Origin: Deltaproteobacteria bacterium RBG_13_61_14
GTDB lineage: Bacteria > RBG-13-61-14
Length of the DNA stretch: 24,435 nucleotides
Direction: 5' to 3'
NCBI GenBank assembly: GCA_001797815.1
Contig: MGQK01000016.1
Coordinates: 36,359 to 60,793, forward strand
Positions 1 to 7,557 of this stretch are shown here, piece after piece. The position numbers were made by a program, and so were the translations under genes. Numbering within the stretch: position 1 is the stretch's first letter; every line of letters starts with the position of its first letter. The notes under the pieces were generated by a model. It ran no database searches and was not told the DNA's origin. It worked only from the letters and a program-made list of their open reading frames with translations.

Positions 1-49
1 ATCAAAAGTGGTAAGATAGTCCCCGCGCCGCGGAGACAGATCCATTTCG

Positions 50-1222
50 ATGATCCAGGGAAAAACGAGCAACCTCCCGATCCTGCGCCGGCCGGTGCGG
101 CTGGGGTTCATCGGCTGCGGGATGGTGTCCCGGGTGGGGCACGGTCCGGCGGTGAAGGGGGATCGCCGCGCGGTGGTGGCCGCTTGCGCCGACCCCGACG
201 ATCAAAACCGCGAGAGTTTTGCCAAACCGCACCCGGTCTGCGTGAGTTACCGCGATCACCGGGAGATGCTGGAAAAAGAGGACCTGGATGCGGTGGTGAT
301 CGCCACTCCGCCCTGGCTGCACGCCGAGCACGTGGAGGACGCGGCGAAGAGGGGTTTGGCGATTTTGTGCGAGAAGCCGCTGGCCGGCACCATCGAGGAT
401 TGCGACCGCATCCTGGCCGCGCGAGACCGGCACGGCGTGCTCTTGCAGGTGGGCCATTCCAAGCGCTTTGAGGTCGGGTTCCAGCGGATCAAGGAATGGC
501 TGGTTTCAGGCAAGCTGCCCCCGCCGCACCAGATGAGCGTGTATTGGCATTACTACATCCCGGACTTCACCCAGAACCCGGCCAAATGGTTCCTGGACAA
601 ATCCAAGCAATGGTTGGGCCGGGACCTGCTCAAGGAGTGGGGAGCCTGGCGCATTCTCGATCCCCGCTCCGGCGGCGGCGACTTTTTCGACCACGGCCCG
701 CACTACCTGGACCTGGCCCGGTTCCTCCTGGGCGAGATCGAGAGCATCTCGGCCGAGACCAACAACCTGGTTCAGAGCCGGCTCTTCGAGGACCAGGCCG
801 CGGCCACGCTACGGCTGTCCACCGGCTGCCTGGTGGTGCTGGAAAAGAGCAACCAGGTGATCGGCCGGCCCACGGGTTTTGAAATCGGCTACCTTTATGC
901 AGAAGGGGTTAAAGTCAAGTTCGAATGCGAGCAGGAGTATCAGCTGAAGCCGATGCGGGTCTGGCGCTACGGCCTGGCCAACATCCCGCTCGATCTCTGG
1001 ACGCCGGCGGTCTCGCCCTGGGGCAAGCGGCAGTCCCTTTACTTCCGGCAGATGCGCCATTTTCTTGATCGTCTGACCGGACAGGAGACGCTGACGCGGA
1101 AGTTCGAAGGCCCCTGGGCGGCCACGGCCGAGGATGCGCGCGCCGCGGTGGTCTGGACCAAGGCGGCTTACCGCTCGTCCGAGCTGGGGATCAAGGTCAA
1201 GCGGGGCGAGCTCGGGCTGTAA
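50..1222 (+). CDS. Gfo/Idh/MocA-family NAD(P)-dependent oxidoreductase
   Basis: A 390-residue protein of the usual length for this family of sugar and polyol dehydrogenases. The N-terminal Rossmann fold has a dinucleotide-binding glycine cluster at about residues 19-30 (GFIGCGMVSRVG). The family EKP motif is at 108-110, where the lysine is the expected catalytic or cofactor-contacting residue. The C-terminal alpha/beta domain has the conserved GGGDFFDHGPHYLD segment at about 208-221, which normally holds the substrate-binding Asp and His residues. There is no signal peptide, so it should act in the cytoplasm. The substrate cannot be read from the sequence and there are no pathway genes beside it. 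The ATG at 50 has only a weak, distant GGAG (32-35). It converges on the lipocalin gene with a 21-bp gap. Family assignment is firm; specificity is unknown. Confidence 0.9.
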   Translation: MIQGKTSNLPILRRPVRLGFIGCGMVSRVGHGPAVKGDRRAVVAACADPDDQNRESFAKPHPVCVSYRDHREMLEKEDLDAVVIATPPWLHAEHVEDAAKRGLAILCEKPLAGTIEDCDRILAARDRHGVLLQVGHSKRFEVGFQRIKEWLVSGKLPPPHQMSVYWHYYIPDFTQNPAKWFLDKSKQWLGRDLLKEWGAWRILDPRSGGGDFFDHGPHYLDLARFLLGEIESISAETNNLVQSRLFEDQAAATLRLSTGCLVVLEKSNQVIGRPTGFEIGYLYAEGVKVKFECEQEYQLKPMRVWRYGLANIPLDLWTPAVSPWGKRQSLYFRQMRHFLDRLTGQETLTRKFEGPWAATAEDARAAVVWTKAAYRSSELGIKVKRGELGL

Positions 1223-1243
1223 ACGCGCGGCCGATCACTCGCA

Positions 1244-1819
1244 CTAACGCCGGGGCGGGTAATCTTTCTGGTTGACCATTTGGAATTGCGAGAAATCGTA
1301 GCCCTGGGCCTCAAGCCTTTGGATGATGCCCGGGAGCACGTCCTCCGGCAGCTCCGGCGTCCGACTCAGAATCCAGCCGTATTTCCGGGACGGATGGCCC
1401 ACGACCGCGTATTCATAATCCGGGCCTAAATCAATAATCCAATAATCCCCGGCCAGAAAATTAAGCCGCAAAAAAGGGATAAACGTCACTTTGAGCTTGG
1501 CGTTGGTCTTGGGGTCCGCGACCCACGCCACTCCCTTGGCCTGGGTAAGACCGCCGTCGCTCAAGTAACACGCGTTCAGGACCGCGACCGTCCCGTCTTC
1601 GTTCAAAGTATAGGTCGCCGTCGTTCCGCCCACGCACTTGCGGTCAAACACTTGCGGGATGCTGGCAATCGAATACCAGGCGCCCATATAGCGGGTCAGG
1701 TCAACCTTGGGGACCACTTTCATTTCTGTTTCCAAAGGCTCTGCTCCCAAGGCAAAGGGACTCAAGCTTAGAAACATCATGCTCACCAAAAACGAATTCA
1801 GACTTGGGTTCTTCATCAT
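1244..1819 (-). CDS. Secreted bacterial lipocalin (Blc-like)
   Basis: A 191-residue protein with an N-terminal signal peptide (hydrophobic stretch about 8-24, likely cleavage after ALG at 23-25). There is no lipobox cysteine, so it is predicted to be soluble in the periplasm or exported, unlike E. coli Blc, which is a lipoprotein. The lipocalin signature GxW appears in YMGAWYSIA (about 44-52). It is followed by beta-strand segments typical of Blc/apolipoprotein D: a TATYTLNEDGTVAVLNAC-type strand pair, a DYWIIDLGPDYEYAVVG-type strand and SRKYGWILSRTP. The family binds small hydrophobic ligands such as lysophospholipids; the ligand here is unknown. A GGAGG lies just upstream. The second ATG (1816) has better spacing (about 7 nt) than the first (about 4 nt), so the true start may be one codon later. 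It is divergent from the esterase gene across 148 bp with a putative promoter for each. Confidence 0.9.
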   Translation of the reverse strand: MMKNPSLNSFLVSMMFLSLSPFALGAEPLETEMKVVPKVDLTRYMGAWYSIASIPQVFDRKCVGGTTATYTLNEDGTVAVLNACYLSDGGLTQAKGVAWVADPKTNAKLKVTFIPFLRLNFLAGDYWIIDLGPDYEYAVVGHPSRKYGWILSRTPELPEDVLPGIIQRLEAQGYDFSQFQMVNQKDYPPRR

Positions 1820-1838
1820 TCTTCCTCCTCTGGCTTAA

Positions 1839-1866
1839 AGGATAAGAATAATTTCCTAAAAGGCAA
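1839..1866 (-). promoter_or_regulatory. Putative sigma70-type promoter for the lipocalin
   Basis: Read on the minus strand there is a -35-like TTGCCT (1861-1866), a 16-nt spacer and a -10-like TATCCT (1839-1844). This would start transcription about 12-15 nt before the Shine-Dalgarno of the lipocalin gene. It is a consensus match only. Confidence 0.4.
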
Positions 1867-1890
1867 GGGATCGAACCTTTTTGCCCGCGA

Positions 1891-1919
1891 TTGCCATTTC
1901 CGTTGCTTCCTGATATAAG
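1891..1919 (+). promoter_or_regulatory. Putative sigma70-type promoter for the carboxylesterase
   Basis: TTGCCA (1891-1896), a 17-nt spacer and TATAAG (1914-1919) match the housekeeping consensus well. The predicted transcription start near 1926 leaves about 40 nt of leader before the ATG at 1968. It also argues against an upstream TTG start at 1929. Confidence 0.5.
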
Positions 1920-1967
1920 CATTCTCATTTGAGAAAAACCTCACCCTTCCACAAGGAGAAAGTTCTG

Positions 1968-3578
1968 ATGATTAAAAAAATCATGCTGACCGGAGCTATG
2001 GGCCTTATTCTATTCGCGAGTTTTGCGGCAAGGGCCGAGTTTCCATGCTCTGACCCGGTCCCCACCCGATCCGGCCCGGTGCAAGGGGCGCAAGATTCCA
2101 ACAACCCCGCGGCTTGCGCCTGGAAAGGCATCCCCTTTGCCGCGCCCCCAGTGGGCGAACTCCGTTGGCAGCCGCCGCAGCCTGTCTTGCCTTGGTCCGG
2201 TGCGCGCCGGGCGGACAAGTTCGGCGACCGCTGTATGCAAAAGGGAATTATGGCGCTGGAAGGCGTCATGTCCGAGGCGGGGATGAGCGAGGACTGCCTC
2301 TACCTGAACGTCTGGCGGCCGAAGAAAGAAGGCACCTTCCCGGTCATGGTCTGGATTCACGGCGGCGGCTATTACGGCGGCGCGGCCTCCACGGCCTTTT
2401 ACTGGGGCGACCGGCTGGCCGTGGCCGGGGACCTGGTGGTGGTGAGCACCAACTACCGGCTGAACGTGTTCGGGTTCTTCGCTCACCCGGCGCTGCGGGA
2501 GGAGGACCCGCACCGCTCTTCGGGCAGCCAGGGCACGCTCGATCAGGTCGCGGCTTTGCAATGGGTGCAGGACAACATCCACAATTTCGGCGGCGATCCG
2601 AACAACGTCACCATCTTCGGCGAGTCGGCCGGGGGCTGGAGCATTTGCACCATGGTGGCCACGCCCCTGGCCCAGGGCCTGTTCAAAGGCGCCATCCTGG
2701 AGAGCGGCGGCTGCAAGCAGAGCCAGGATCTGGAAAAGGGTTATGCGACGGCCAGGAAAATCTCGGAGAATCTCGACTGCCCGGCCGGGGACCTGGAATG
2801 CCTGCGCCGGCTTCCGGCCGAGAAAGTCCTGAAAAAGGGGTTTGCCGGCGGCATGGGCAACCTGGAGTTCATGCCCCATCACGATGGTTACGCGCTTTTC
2901 GACACGCCGCTGGCCATGATCCGGTCCGGCAATTACAACCACGCGGCCTTCATGGCCGGCTCGACCCGCGACGAGTTCGGCAAGGCCCTGAAGCTCCGGC
3001 GCGACGTCAAGAAGATCAAGCCGGAAGACTACGAGCGGCAGTTGGTCGAGCGGTTCGAGTTTTCGCCCGAAGAAGCGAAAACCCTGGTGCAGCTCTACCC
3101 GCTGGATCAGTTCGGCAACCGGCCGGTCGAGGCTTACGGCCGGATGTTCGGGGCGGACATGGCCCTGGCCTGCCCTACCTACGCGGGCCTGCTGGCCGCG
3201 GCGGAGCGGCAATCCGGCACTTATTATTACCGTTTCGACTACCTCGGGATGAAATACAGCCAATACACGGGCGCGGCGCACGCCTTCGAGATCCCATTCA
3301 TTTTTGATTCCCTGGACCGGCCGCCGACCAGCCTGTTCTACAACCGGCACAACCTGGGAGAGGCCAAGGCCCTGTCCCGGATCATCCAGGGCTACTGGAT
3401 CAACTTTGCCAAGACCGGCAACCCGAACGGAACGGGCCTGCCGGAATGGCCGGAGTTCGATCCCGAGCGGCAGAGGGTTCAGATTCTGAACACCGACACT
3501 CACGCGGAGCCGGCCGACATCTCTCCCCGCTGCTCCTTTTGGGAAGAGCATAGCAAGGAGATTGATCTGGGTTTCTAA
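1968..3578 (+). CDS. Secreted type-B carboxylesterase/lipase
   Basis: A 536-residue alpha/beta hydrolase of the carboxylesterase type B (cholinesterase-like) family, which cleaves carboxylic esters. A Sec signal peptide covers about residues 1-23 (basic MIKK, hydrophobic core, cleavage near ARA/E). Family landmarks are in order: SEDCLYLNV at 107-115, the oxyanion-hole HGGGY at 131-135, the nucleophile elbow GESAG at 218-222 (Ser220), the acid region GSTRDEF with Glu336, and the catalytic His438 in AAHAFEIPFIF. All three catalytic residues are therefore present. The ATG at 1968 was chosen because AAGGAG (1953-1958) sits 9 nt upstream and the signal peptide begins there. The stop codon TAA (3576-3578) lies in the left terminus of an adjacent palindromic repeat, so the natural C-terminus may have been altered by repeat insertion. 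The physiological substrate is unknown. Confidence 0.92.
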   Translation: MIKKIMLTGAMGLILFASFAARAEFPCSDPVPTRSGPVQGAQDSNNPAACAWKGIPFAAPPVGELRWQPPQPVLPWSGARRADKFGDRCMQKGIMALEGVMSEAGMSEDCLYLNVWRPKKEGTFPVMVWIHGGGYYGGAASTAFYWGDRLAVAGDLVVVSTNYRLNVFGFFAHPALREEDPHRSSGSQGTLDQVAALQWVQDNIHNFGGDPNNVTIFGESAGGWSICTMVATPLAQGLFKGAILESGGCKQSQDLEKGYATARKISENLDCPAGDLECLRRLPAEKVLKKGFAGGMGNLEFMPHHDGYALFDTPLAMIRSGNYNHAAFMAGSTRDEFGKALKLRRDVKKIKPEDYERQLVERFEFSPEEAKTLVQLYPLDQFGNRPVEAYGRMFGADMALACPTYAGLLAAAERQSGTYYYRFDYLGMKYSQYTGAAHAFEIPFIFDSLDRPPTSLFYNRHNLGEAKALSRIIQGYWINFAKTGNPNGTGLPEWPEFDPERQRVQILNTDTHAEPADISPRCSFWEEHSKEIDLGF

Positions 3579-3720
3579 GTGCAGGGTTTCATAAATGGTG
3601 TTCCATATTATTGTCTGGACCCAAATCATCGGCCGCGGGTAGGGGCGGTTCGCGAACCGCCCCTACCCGCCCCTGACGTAATCTCGATACGTCATCGAAT
3701 TTATGAAACCCTGCACTAAG
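3575..3720. repeat. Palindromic MITE-like element A (nested inverted repeat)
   Basis: Perfect 19-bp inverted arms AGTGCAGGGTTTCATAAAT occur at 3578-3596 and, reversed, at 3699-3717. They are flanked by CTAAG (3575-3579) and CTAAG (3716-3720). The interior holds a separate perfect palindrome (3635-3670). The right end (3691-3720, GTCATCG...GCACTAAG) is one of several related 30-bp ends in this cluster. No transposase is encoded, so any mobility would have to be supplied in trans. Confidence 0.8.
3635..3670. repeat. 36-bp perfect palindrome with GTAGGGGC core
   Basis: GCGGGTAGGGGCGGTTCG is followed directly by its reverse complement, giving a perfect 36-bp palindrome in the middle of element A. 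A related GTAGGGGC...GCCCCTAC palindrome lies inside the inverted repeat at 14072-14213, so this core appears to be a repeat family of its own. Confidence 0.85.
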
Positions 3721-3910
3721 TGGACTATTTCATAAATATCATTACGTATTCTTGATCTTCATGTCAGTCCTGGGATACCGAAAGGCTACCCCCCTCTCCT
3801 TATCCTCTCCCCCGCTGGGGGGAGAGGGGAGGGTGAGGGGGAGCTTGATGGGGCAAGGCGGGAGCGAGCAGTGAAAATACGTCATCGAAATTATGAACTG
3901 AAGCACTAAG
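3716..3910. repeat. MITE-like element B with CT-rich hairpin core
   Basis: The left end (from 3721, TGGACTATTTCATAAAT...ACGTATT) is an imperfect inverted copy of the right end, GTCATCG...GCACTAAG at 3881-3910, with about 20 of 30 positions pairing. A strong inner hairpin lies between the ends: CCTCTCCCCC (3804-3813) pairs with GGGGGAGAGG (3818-3827), within a longer CT/GA-rich inverted repeat spanning about 3789-3840. No coding capacity is apparent. Confidence 0.7.
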
Positions 3911-3968
3911 GCTCCCGGAACGGGAAAGGTCAATTTTGAACGTCGGATTCCGCCGGAACTTTGCGGGG

Positions 3969-4091
3969 CTAAGTCCTTCGATTCATAAGTTCGATGACGA
4001 ACTTATTTACTCAGGACTTAGTGCTGAGTGAGCAAACTCATCGAGCAAGCAGAAATGATATGTCATCGTATTTGCGAATCGAAGCACTAAG
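3969..4091. repeat. MITE-like element C and compact hairpin
   Basis: The 30-bp stretch 3969-3998 (CTAAGTCC...CGATGAC) is the inverted counterpart of 4062-4091 (GTCATCG...GCACTAAG). Within it, 3969-4021 folds on itself: CTAAGTCC (3969-3976) pairs with GGACTTAG (4014-4021), and ATAAGTTCG (3985-3993) pairs with CGAACTTAT (3998-4006) around a 4-nt loop. The next gene starts only 7 bp after this element. The bases between elements B and C (3911-3968) hold no recognised feature. Confidence 0.7.
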
Positions 4092-4097
4092 CCGGGC

Positions 4098-6041
4098 ATG
4101 ATCCCTTCCCTGACCACGGCCTGGGAAAAGGAATTTTTCGGTCCAGTGGTCGGTCCGGCCCTGGCGGGGGACGGCACTCTTTATCTGGTGGATTCCCTGA
4201 ACCGGCTCCAGCGCCTTTCCCCCCAAGGCGATCCGCTCTGGACCCGCGAGCTGCGCGCCCAAGCGGTGGCGCTGGCCGTTAACCCGGAAAGGGATGAAGC
4301 CGCGGTCTTGCTCAAGCCGGGCCGGCTGGTCTGCTTCGCGGCCGACGGCTCTTTCGCCTGGACCACCGAAGTGGCCGGTGAGCCGGCCAGCCTCGAGCCC
4401 CGGCCCGACGGCCGCGCCTGGCTGTTCGCTTCTCACTCCGGGCTTTGCCGCGAATACCTGGCGGACGGCGCCGCCGGTGCCAGTTACCATTTCCAGTTCA
4501 ACTTGCTCGCGGCCTGTTACCTGGGCGAGGATAGCCTGGCCGCGGTCAGCGCCACCGGCCGGCTGGTCTTGCTCCATCGCCAGAGCAGCCGCTTCCAGGT
4601 CTTTCCGCTCAACCGCTACGTGGCCGGCATCTCCTCCGACCGGCAAGGCACGCTCCTCGCCCTGCCCGTCTACAAGGAAGGGATCCTGCTGGTGCGGCCC
4701 CAAGAGAAGCGGATGGACACCTGCGACCTGGATCGCAACGTGCTTCTGGCCGCGCTGAGCGAAGACGGCGAGTTCCTGCTCGCCGGCGCCGGCGACGGCG
4801 CCCTGGTGTTGGTCCAGGGCGGAGGAAACGTGGTGTTCAGCCGGCGCCTCGATCAGGCCGTCTCCGGGTTGTCCCTGGGACCCGGGCTTTCCCGGGCCGC
4901 GGCAGCCACGGCCGAGGGCCGGGTCTACGTGCTCGAATCCGCGGCCGAGCGGGGCGATCGCTATGCATTTCTAGATAACAGATCCCCGGAAGCAGCCTCG
5001 GCGGCCGAGCTTGCGGCCCGCTGGACGCTCCAGCTCTTCGCCTCCGAGCGCCGGCCCGGCCCCCGCCGCCTCTGGCTCCCGGCCGGAGGCAAGTTCCTCC
5101 TCGCCCTGGATGAATGCCAGGTGTTGCAGGTAATCGAGACCGCCGGCCGGGTCATGCTCAAACGCGATTTCCTGGGCGACCGCCTGCAAGTCGTGCTCAA
5201 TCCCTCGGGCCAGGTCGCCCTGGCCGGAGACGAGTACCAACTGGTCGCCATCTCGCTCCGCAACCGCTCCTTGATTCCCCTGCCCTCCCCGGCCCAAACT
5301 TTCTCGGCCAGCGACCAAGGAGGCCTGGTGCTGCTCGGCCGCGATACCGCAGACCTGGAACTTTACCTGCTGGGCAACCCTCCCGCGCTGATCTGGAAAT
5401 CCCGGGCCCCGGCTCCGATCCTCGACTTGTGCCTGGCGCCCTCGGGCGAGCGATGGTTCGGGCTGTTTCAGGACGGCTGGCTCCGCAGCCTGGACCTGGA
5501 CCAGAAACAGCTCTGGGCCCAGCCGGTGTTCGCGGTGCCCCCGATCGGACCTTCTTCCCGCCCGCCCGAGACCGCGGCGACTTACCGCCTTCATCCCTGG
5601 GGCCAAAACCTGCTCCTGGTCTCCGAGCGCGCGGTGACGGCCTATGGTCCTGACGGCAACCAACTCTGGTGCATTCGCAGCGGGGAGGGCGTTGATGGGG
5701 CGGAGCCCTTCGGCTCGGGAGTGCTCATTCGCGAGCGCGGCAACGGCTTTCAGCTCGTCGGGCCGGAAGGGGGCGTCCGCTTCAGCGAGCGGCCCCGGGC
5801 GGGCAAGGCGTTTTTCTATCTTGACCGCCAATCCCACCCGGCCCTGATTTTGGCGGAAGGGACGAGCCTGACCTGCCGGGTGGCCGGCCAGGCGGCCTGG
5901 CGCTACGAAGCGCCGGCCCTGGTGGAAGACGTGGCGGCCGGGCCGGAAGGTGTGGCCGTGATCGCCGGCGAGGAGTTGATCTGGCTGGACTTGACCGGGG
6001 TGGTTGCAAAAATTTCGCGGTTTGATTACCTCGACCTTTAG
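4098..6041 (+). CDS. Beta-propeller (WD40/PQQ-like) repeat protein, function unknown
   Basis: A 647-residue protein made almost entirely of repeated beta-blade units of the type LxLVSxxGRLxLLxxxGxxLW. Clear examples are LYLVDSLNRLQRLSPQGDPLW near the N-terminus, LLAGAGDGALVLVQGGG, AAATAEGRVYVLES, GLFQDGWLRSLDLDQKQLW and AVTAYGPDGNQLW, which is the PQQ-enzyme/quinoprotein blade style. About two propellers' worth of repeats is plausible. No signal peptide or membrane helix is seen, so it is probably cytoplasmic and may act as an interaction scaffold. It lacks the dehydrogenase features needed to call it an enzyme. The ATG at 4098 sits 7 bp after a palindromic repeat and has no good Shine-Dalgarno, so the original promoter or N-terminus may have been displaced. 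The next gene begins 30 bp downstream on the same strand and may be co-transcribed. Confidence 0.75.
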   Translation: MIPSLTTAWEKEFFGPVVGPALAGDGTLYLVDSLNRLQRLSPQGDPLWTRELRAQAVALAVNPERDEAAVLLKPGRLVCFAADGSFAWTTEVAGEPASLEPRPDGRAWLFASHSGLCREYLADGAAGASYHFQFNLLAACYLGEDSLAAVSATGRLVLLHRQSSRFQVFPLNRYVAGISSDRQGTLLALPVYKEGILLVRPQEKRMDTCDLDRNVLLAALSEDGEFLLAGAGDGALVLVQGGGNVVFSRRLDQAVSGLSLGPGLSRAAAATAEGRVYVLESAAERGDRYAFLDNRSPEAASAAELAARWTLQLFASERRPGPRRLWLPAGGKFLLALDECQVLQVIETAGRVMLKRDFLGDRLQVVLNPSGQVALAGDEYQLVAISLRNRSLIPLPSPAQTFSASDQGGLVLLGRDTADLELYLLGNPPALIWKSRAPAPILDLCLAPSGERWFGLFQDGWLRSLDLDQKQLWAQPVFAVPPIGPSSRPPETAATYRLHPWGQNLLLVSERAVTAYGPDGNQLWCIRSGEGVDGAEPFGSGVLIRERGNGFQLVGPEGGVRFSERPRAGKAFFYLDRQSHPALILAEGTSLTCRVAGQAAWRYEAPALVEDVAAGPEGVAVIAGEELIWLDLTGVVAKISRFDYLDL

Positions 6042-6071
6042 GTTTATTTTGAAACAACAGGAGAATTAATC

Positions 6072-7127
6072 ATGAAATTTGCGAAAGGGAGGACAGGTCT
6101 CGCCGGCCTGGCGATGATCGTGTTGCTAACGATGATCGCTATCTCCTGCGCGAAAACCCCGCAGATGGAAACGCCCCATGGGATTGCGTCGCTGGAGAAA
6201 ATCAAGCTGGGCGGGGTAAAGCAATGGCTCCTGATCCGGGGCCAGGACACCTCCAACCCGGTGCTGCTCTTCCTTCACGGCGGGCCGGGCTCGCCGGAGA
6301 TGCCGCTCGAGCATCATTTCGGCCGCGAATTGGAAAAACATTTCGTGCTGGTGCATTGGGACCAGCGGGGCGCGGGCAAGTCGTATCACGTGCGCATTCC
6401 GGAAGAGACGATGAATATTGAGCAGTTTATCTCGGACGCGCATGAGCTGGTGGAGCTGTTGCGGAAACGGTTCGGGGCGGAAAAGATTTATGTGATCGGC
6501 CACTCCTGGGGCACGGTTGTCGGCACCTTGCTGGTCCAGCGCTACCCGGAACTGTTTTACGCCTACCTGGGGATAGGCCAGTGCGTGGACCTGCAAAGGA
6601 ACGAGGTGCTGTCCTATCAATTTGTCCTTTCGGAAGCCAGGCAGCGTGGCAACCTCAAGGCAGAGCGCCAACTGGAGAAGATCGGGCCGCCGCCCTATGC
6701 CAACTTGAGAGAACTTGGAACCCAGCGTAAATGGCTGACCCGGTTCGGGGGCGGCATCACCCGCGAAGGCAAGTATCGCCCCCTGATCAAGATCGCGATG
6801 GGTGCGCCGGAATACACTCCTGCTGATTTCGTGAAATACCTTTACGGCAATTATTACGGTTCCAAGCACATGGAAGATGAATTGATGACCATCAATTTTC
6901 TGGAGCAAGCGCCCCGGCTCCTGGTGCCGGTTTACTTTTTTGAAGGACGCTATGATTACAACACGCCCTGGGAGTTGGTCCAGGAATATTACGAGAAGCT
7001 CGACGCTCCCCGGGGCAAACACCTGGTGTGGTTCGAGAACTCGGCCCATTCGCCGAACATGGAGGAGCCGGAGAAATTTCTTGACGTCCTGGTAAACCAG
7101 GTGTTGGTGGAAACGTATCCATTTTAG
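6072..7127 (+). CDS. Lipoprotein alpha/beta hydrolase (proline iminopeptidase-like)
   Basis: A 351-residue protein. The N-terminus is a lipoprotein signal: hydrophobic segment about 10-25 followed by the lipobox AISC, with Cys26 as the predicted lipidated residue, so it is probably membrane-anchored outside the cytoplasm. The catalytic domain carries the oxyanion motif HGGPG (69-73), WDQRGAGKS (96-104) and the nucleophile elbow GHSWG (143-147, Ser145). An acid in GRYDYNTP (about Asp295) and a His in NSAHSPN (about His326) complete the triad. HGGPG plus WDQRGxGxS is typical of the proline iminopeptidase/peptidase S33 branch, but substrate prediction in this fold is unreliable. AGGAG (6059-6063) lies 8 nt before the ATG. 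The stop TAG (7125-7127) falls in the first unit of an ATTTTAG heptamer array, so the last residues may be repeat-derived. Confidence 0.88.
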   Translation: MKFAKGRTGLAGLAMIVLLTMIAISCAKTPQMETPHGIASLEKIKLGGVKQWLLIRGQDTSNPVLLFLHGGPGSPEMPLEHHFGRELEKHFVLVHWDQRGAGKSYHVRIPEETMNIEQFISDAHELVELLRKRFGAEKIYVIGHSWGTVVGTLLVQRYPELFYAYLGIGQCVDLQRNEVLSYQFVLSEARQRGNLKAERQLEKIGPPPYANLRELGTQRKWLTRFGGGITREGKYRPLIKIAMGAPEYTPADFVKYLYGNYYGSKHMEDELMTINFLEQAPRLLVPVYFFEGRYDYNTPWELVQEYYEKLDAPRGKHLVWFENSAHSPNMEEPEKFLDVLVNQVLVETYPF

Positions 7128-7557
7128 ATTTTTGATTTTAGATTACCAATTAAGACCGATCATTTCCGAGCTCTTAGAGTTTTTATCGAAGCGACCGTCA
7201 TGGCCAGGATCTCATTGGTTTCAGTCATGAGATCTTCTAACCTCTTGGCGGGTAAGATTGCACCTTCCACCAGCAGCTCCAACCAATAAAGAGTTTCGTC
7301 CGCCTCTTCTTCTACAAACCCGAGCTTGGCAATAACGTCCGCCCGGGATCTTCCTCGACAGGCCGCGCGGTAGTTGGCTCCGACAGAAGTGGCCGAGCGC
7401 AATATCTGGGCGCCGATTACTCCTGCCATGCGATTTTTAGGCAAGGCATTGACCAGCCGGATCACTCTCAAACCAAGTTGCTTGGTCCTTTTCTTAAACA
7501 TCTGTTCGTTCACTGACTTGTCCTCCAATCTAAAATCTAAAATCCAAAATCTAAAAT
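7121..7557. mobile_element. Putative S23-gene cassette bracketed by inverted ATTTTAG heptamer arrays
   Basis: The left array (7121-7144) reads ATTTTAG-ATTTTTG-ATTTTAG-ATT. The right array (7527-7557), on the opposite strand, reads ATTTTAG-ATTTTGG-ATTTTAG-ATTTTAG-ATT. Over the first 24 nt the arms differ at one base. Between them is a single minus-strand four-helix-bundle gene. Both outside neighbours terminate at the TAG of the outermost heptamer, which suggests the cassette was inserted into, or replaced, the 3' ends of existing genes. There is no transposase. 'Mobile' is an inference from this architecture. Confidence 0.5.
7160..7513 (-). CDS. Four-helix-bundle protein (23S rRNA intervening-sequence / S23 family)
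   Basis: A 117-residue protein of the S23/IVS-encoded four-helix-bundle family, also related to the Avd accessory proteins of diversity-generating retroelements. Family hallmarks are an N-terminal FKKRTKQLGLRVIRLVNALP helix, LRSATSVGANYRAACRGRS in the second helix, and VEEEADETLYWLELLVEG followed by NEILAMTVASIKTLR. The GTG at 7513 is chosen as start because the family usually begins at this NEQ-FKKRTK position and TCCTCC (7521-7526; GGAGGA on the coding strand) lies 7 nt upstream. Reading further upstream would translate the heptamer repeat into FRFWILDFRL, which is unlikely to be real. No retroelement RT or rRNA operon is nearby. The molecular function of free-standing members is unknown; they are basic and presumably bind nucleic acid. 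Confidence 0.85.
   Translation of the reverse strand: MNEQMFKKRTKQLGLRVIRLVNALPKNRMAGVIGAQILRSATSVGANYRAACRGRSRADVIAKLGFVEEEADETLYWLELLVEGAILPAKRLEDLMTETNEILAMTVASIKTLRARK

Noticed and set aside
1929-1967. TTG start at 1929 for the carboxylesterase
   Set aside because: It would sit at the predicted transcription start, precede the clear AAGGAG Shine-Dalgarno and put 13 residues before the signal peptide.
2010-3629. 539-codon minus-strand open frame opposite the esterase
   Set aside because: It is a high-GC antisense shadow with no recognisable motifs; the plus strand has a complete catalytic triad.
3691-4091. Possible CRISPR array from three GTCATCG...GCACTAAG repeats
   Set aside because: Repeats are imperfect, spaced about 180-190 bp apart, each pairs with an inverted partner, and no cas gene is present.
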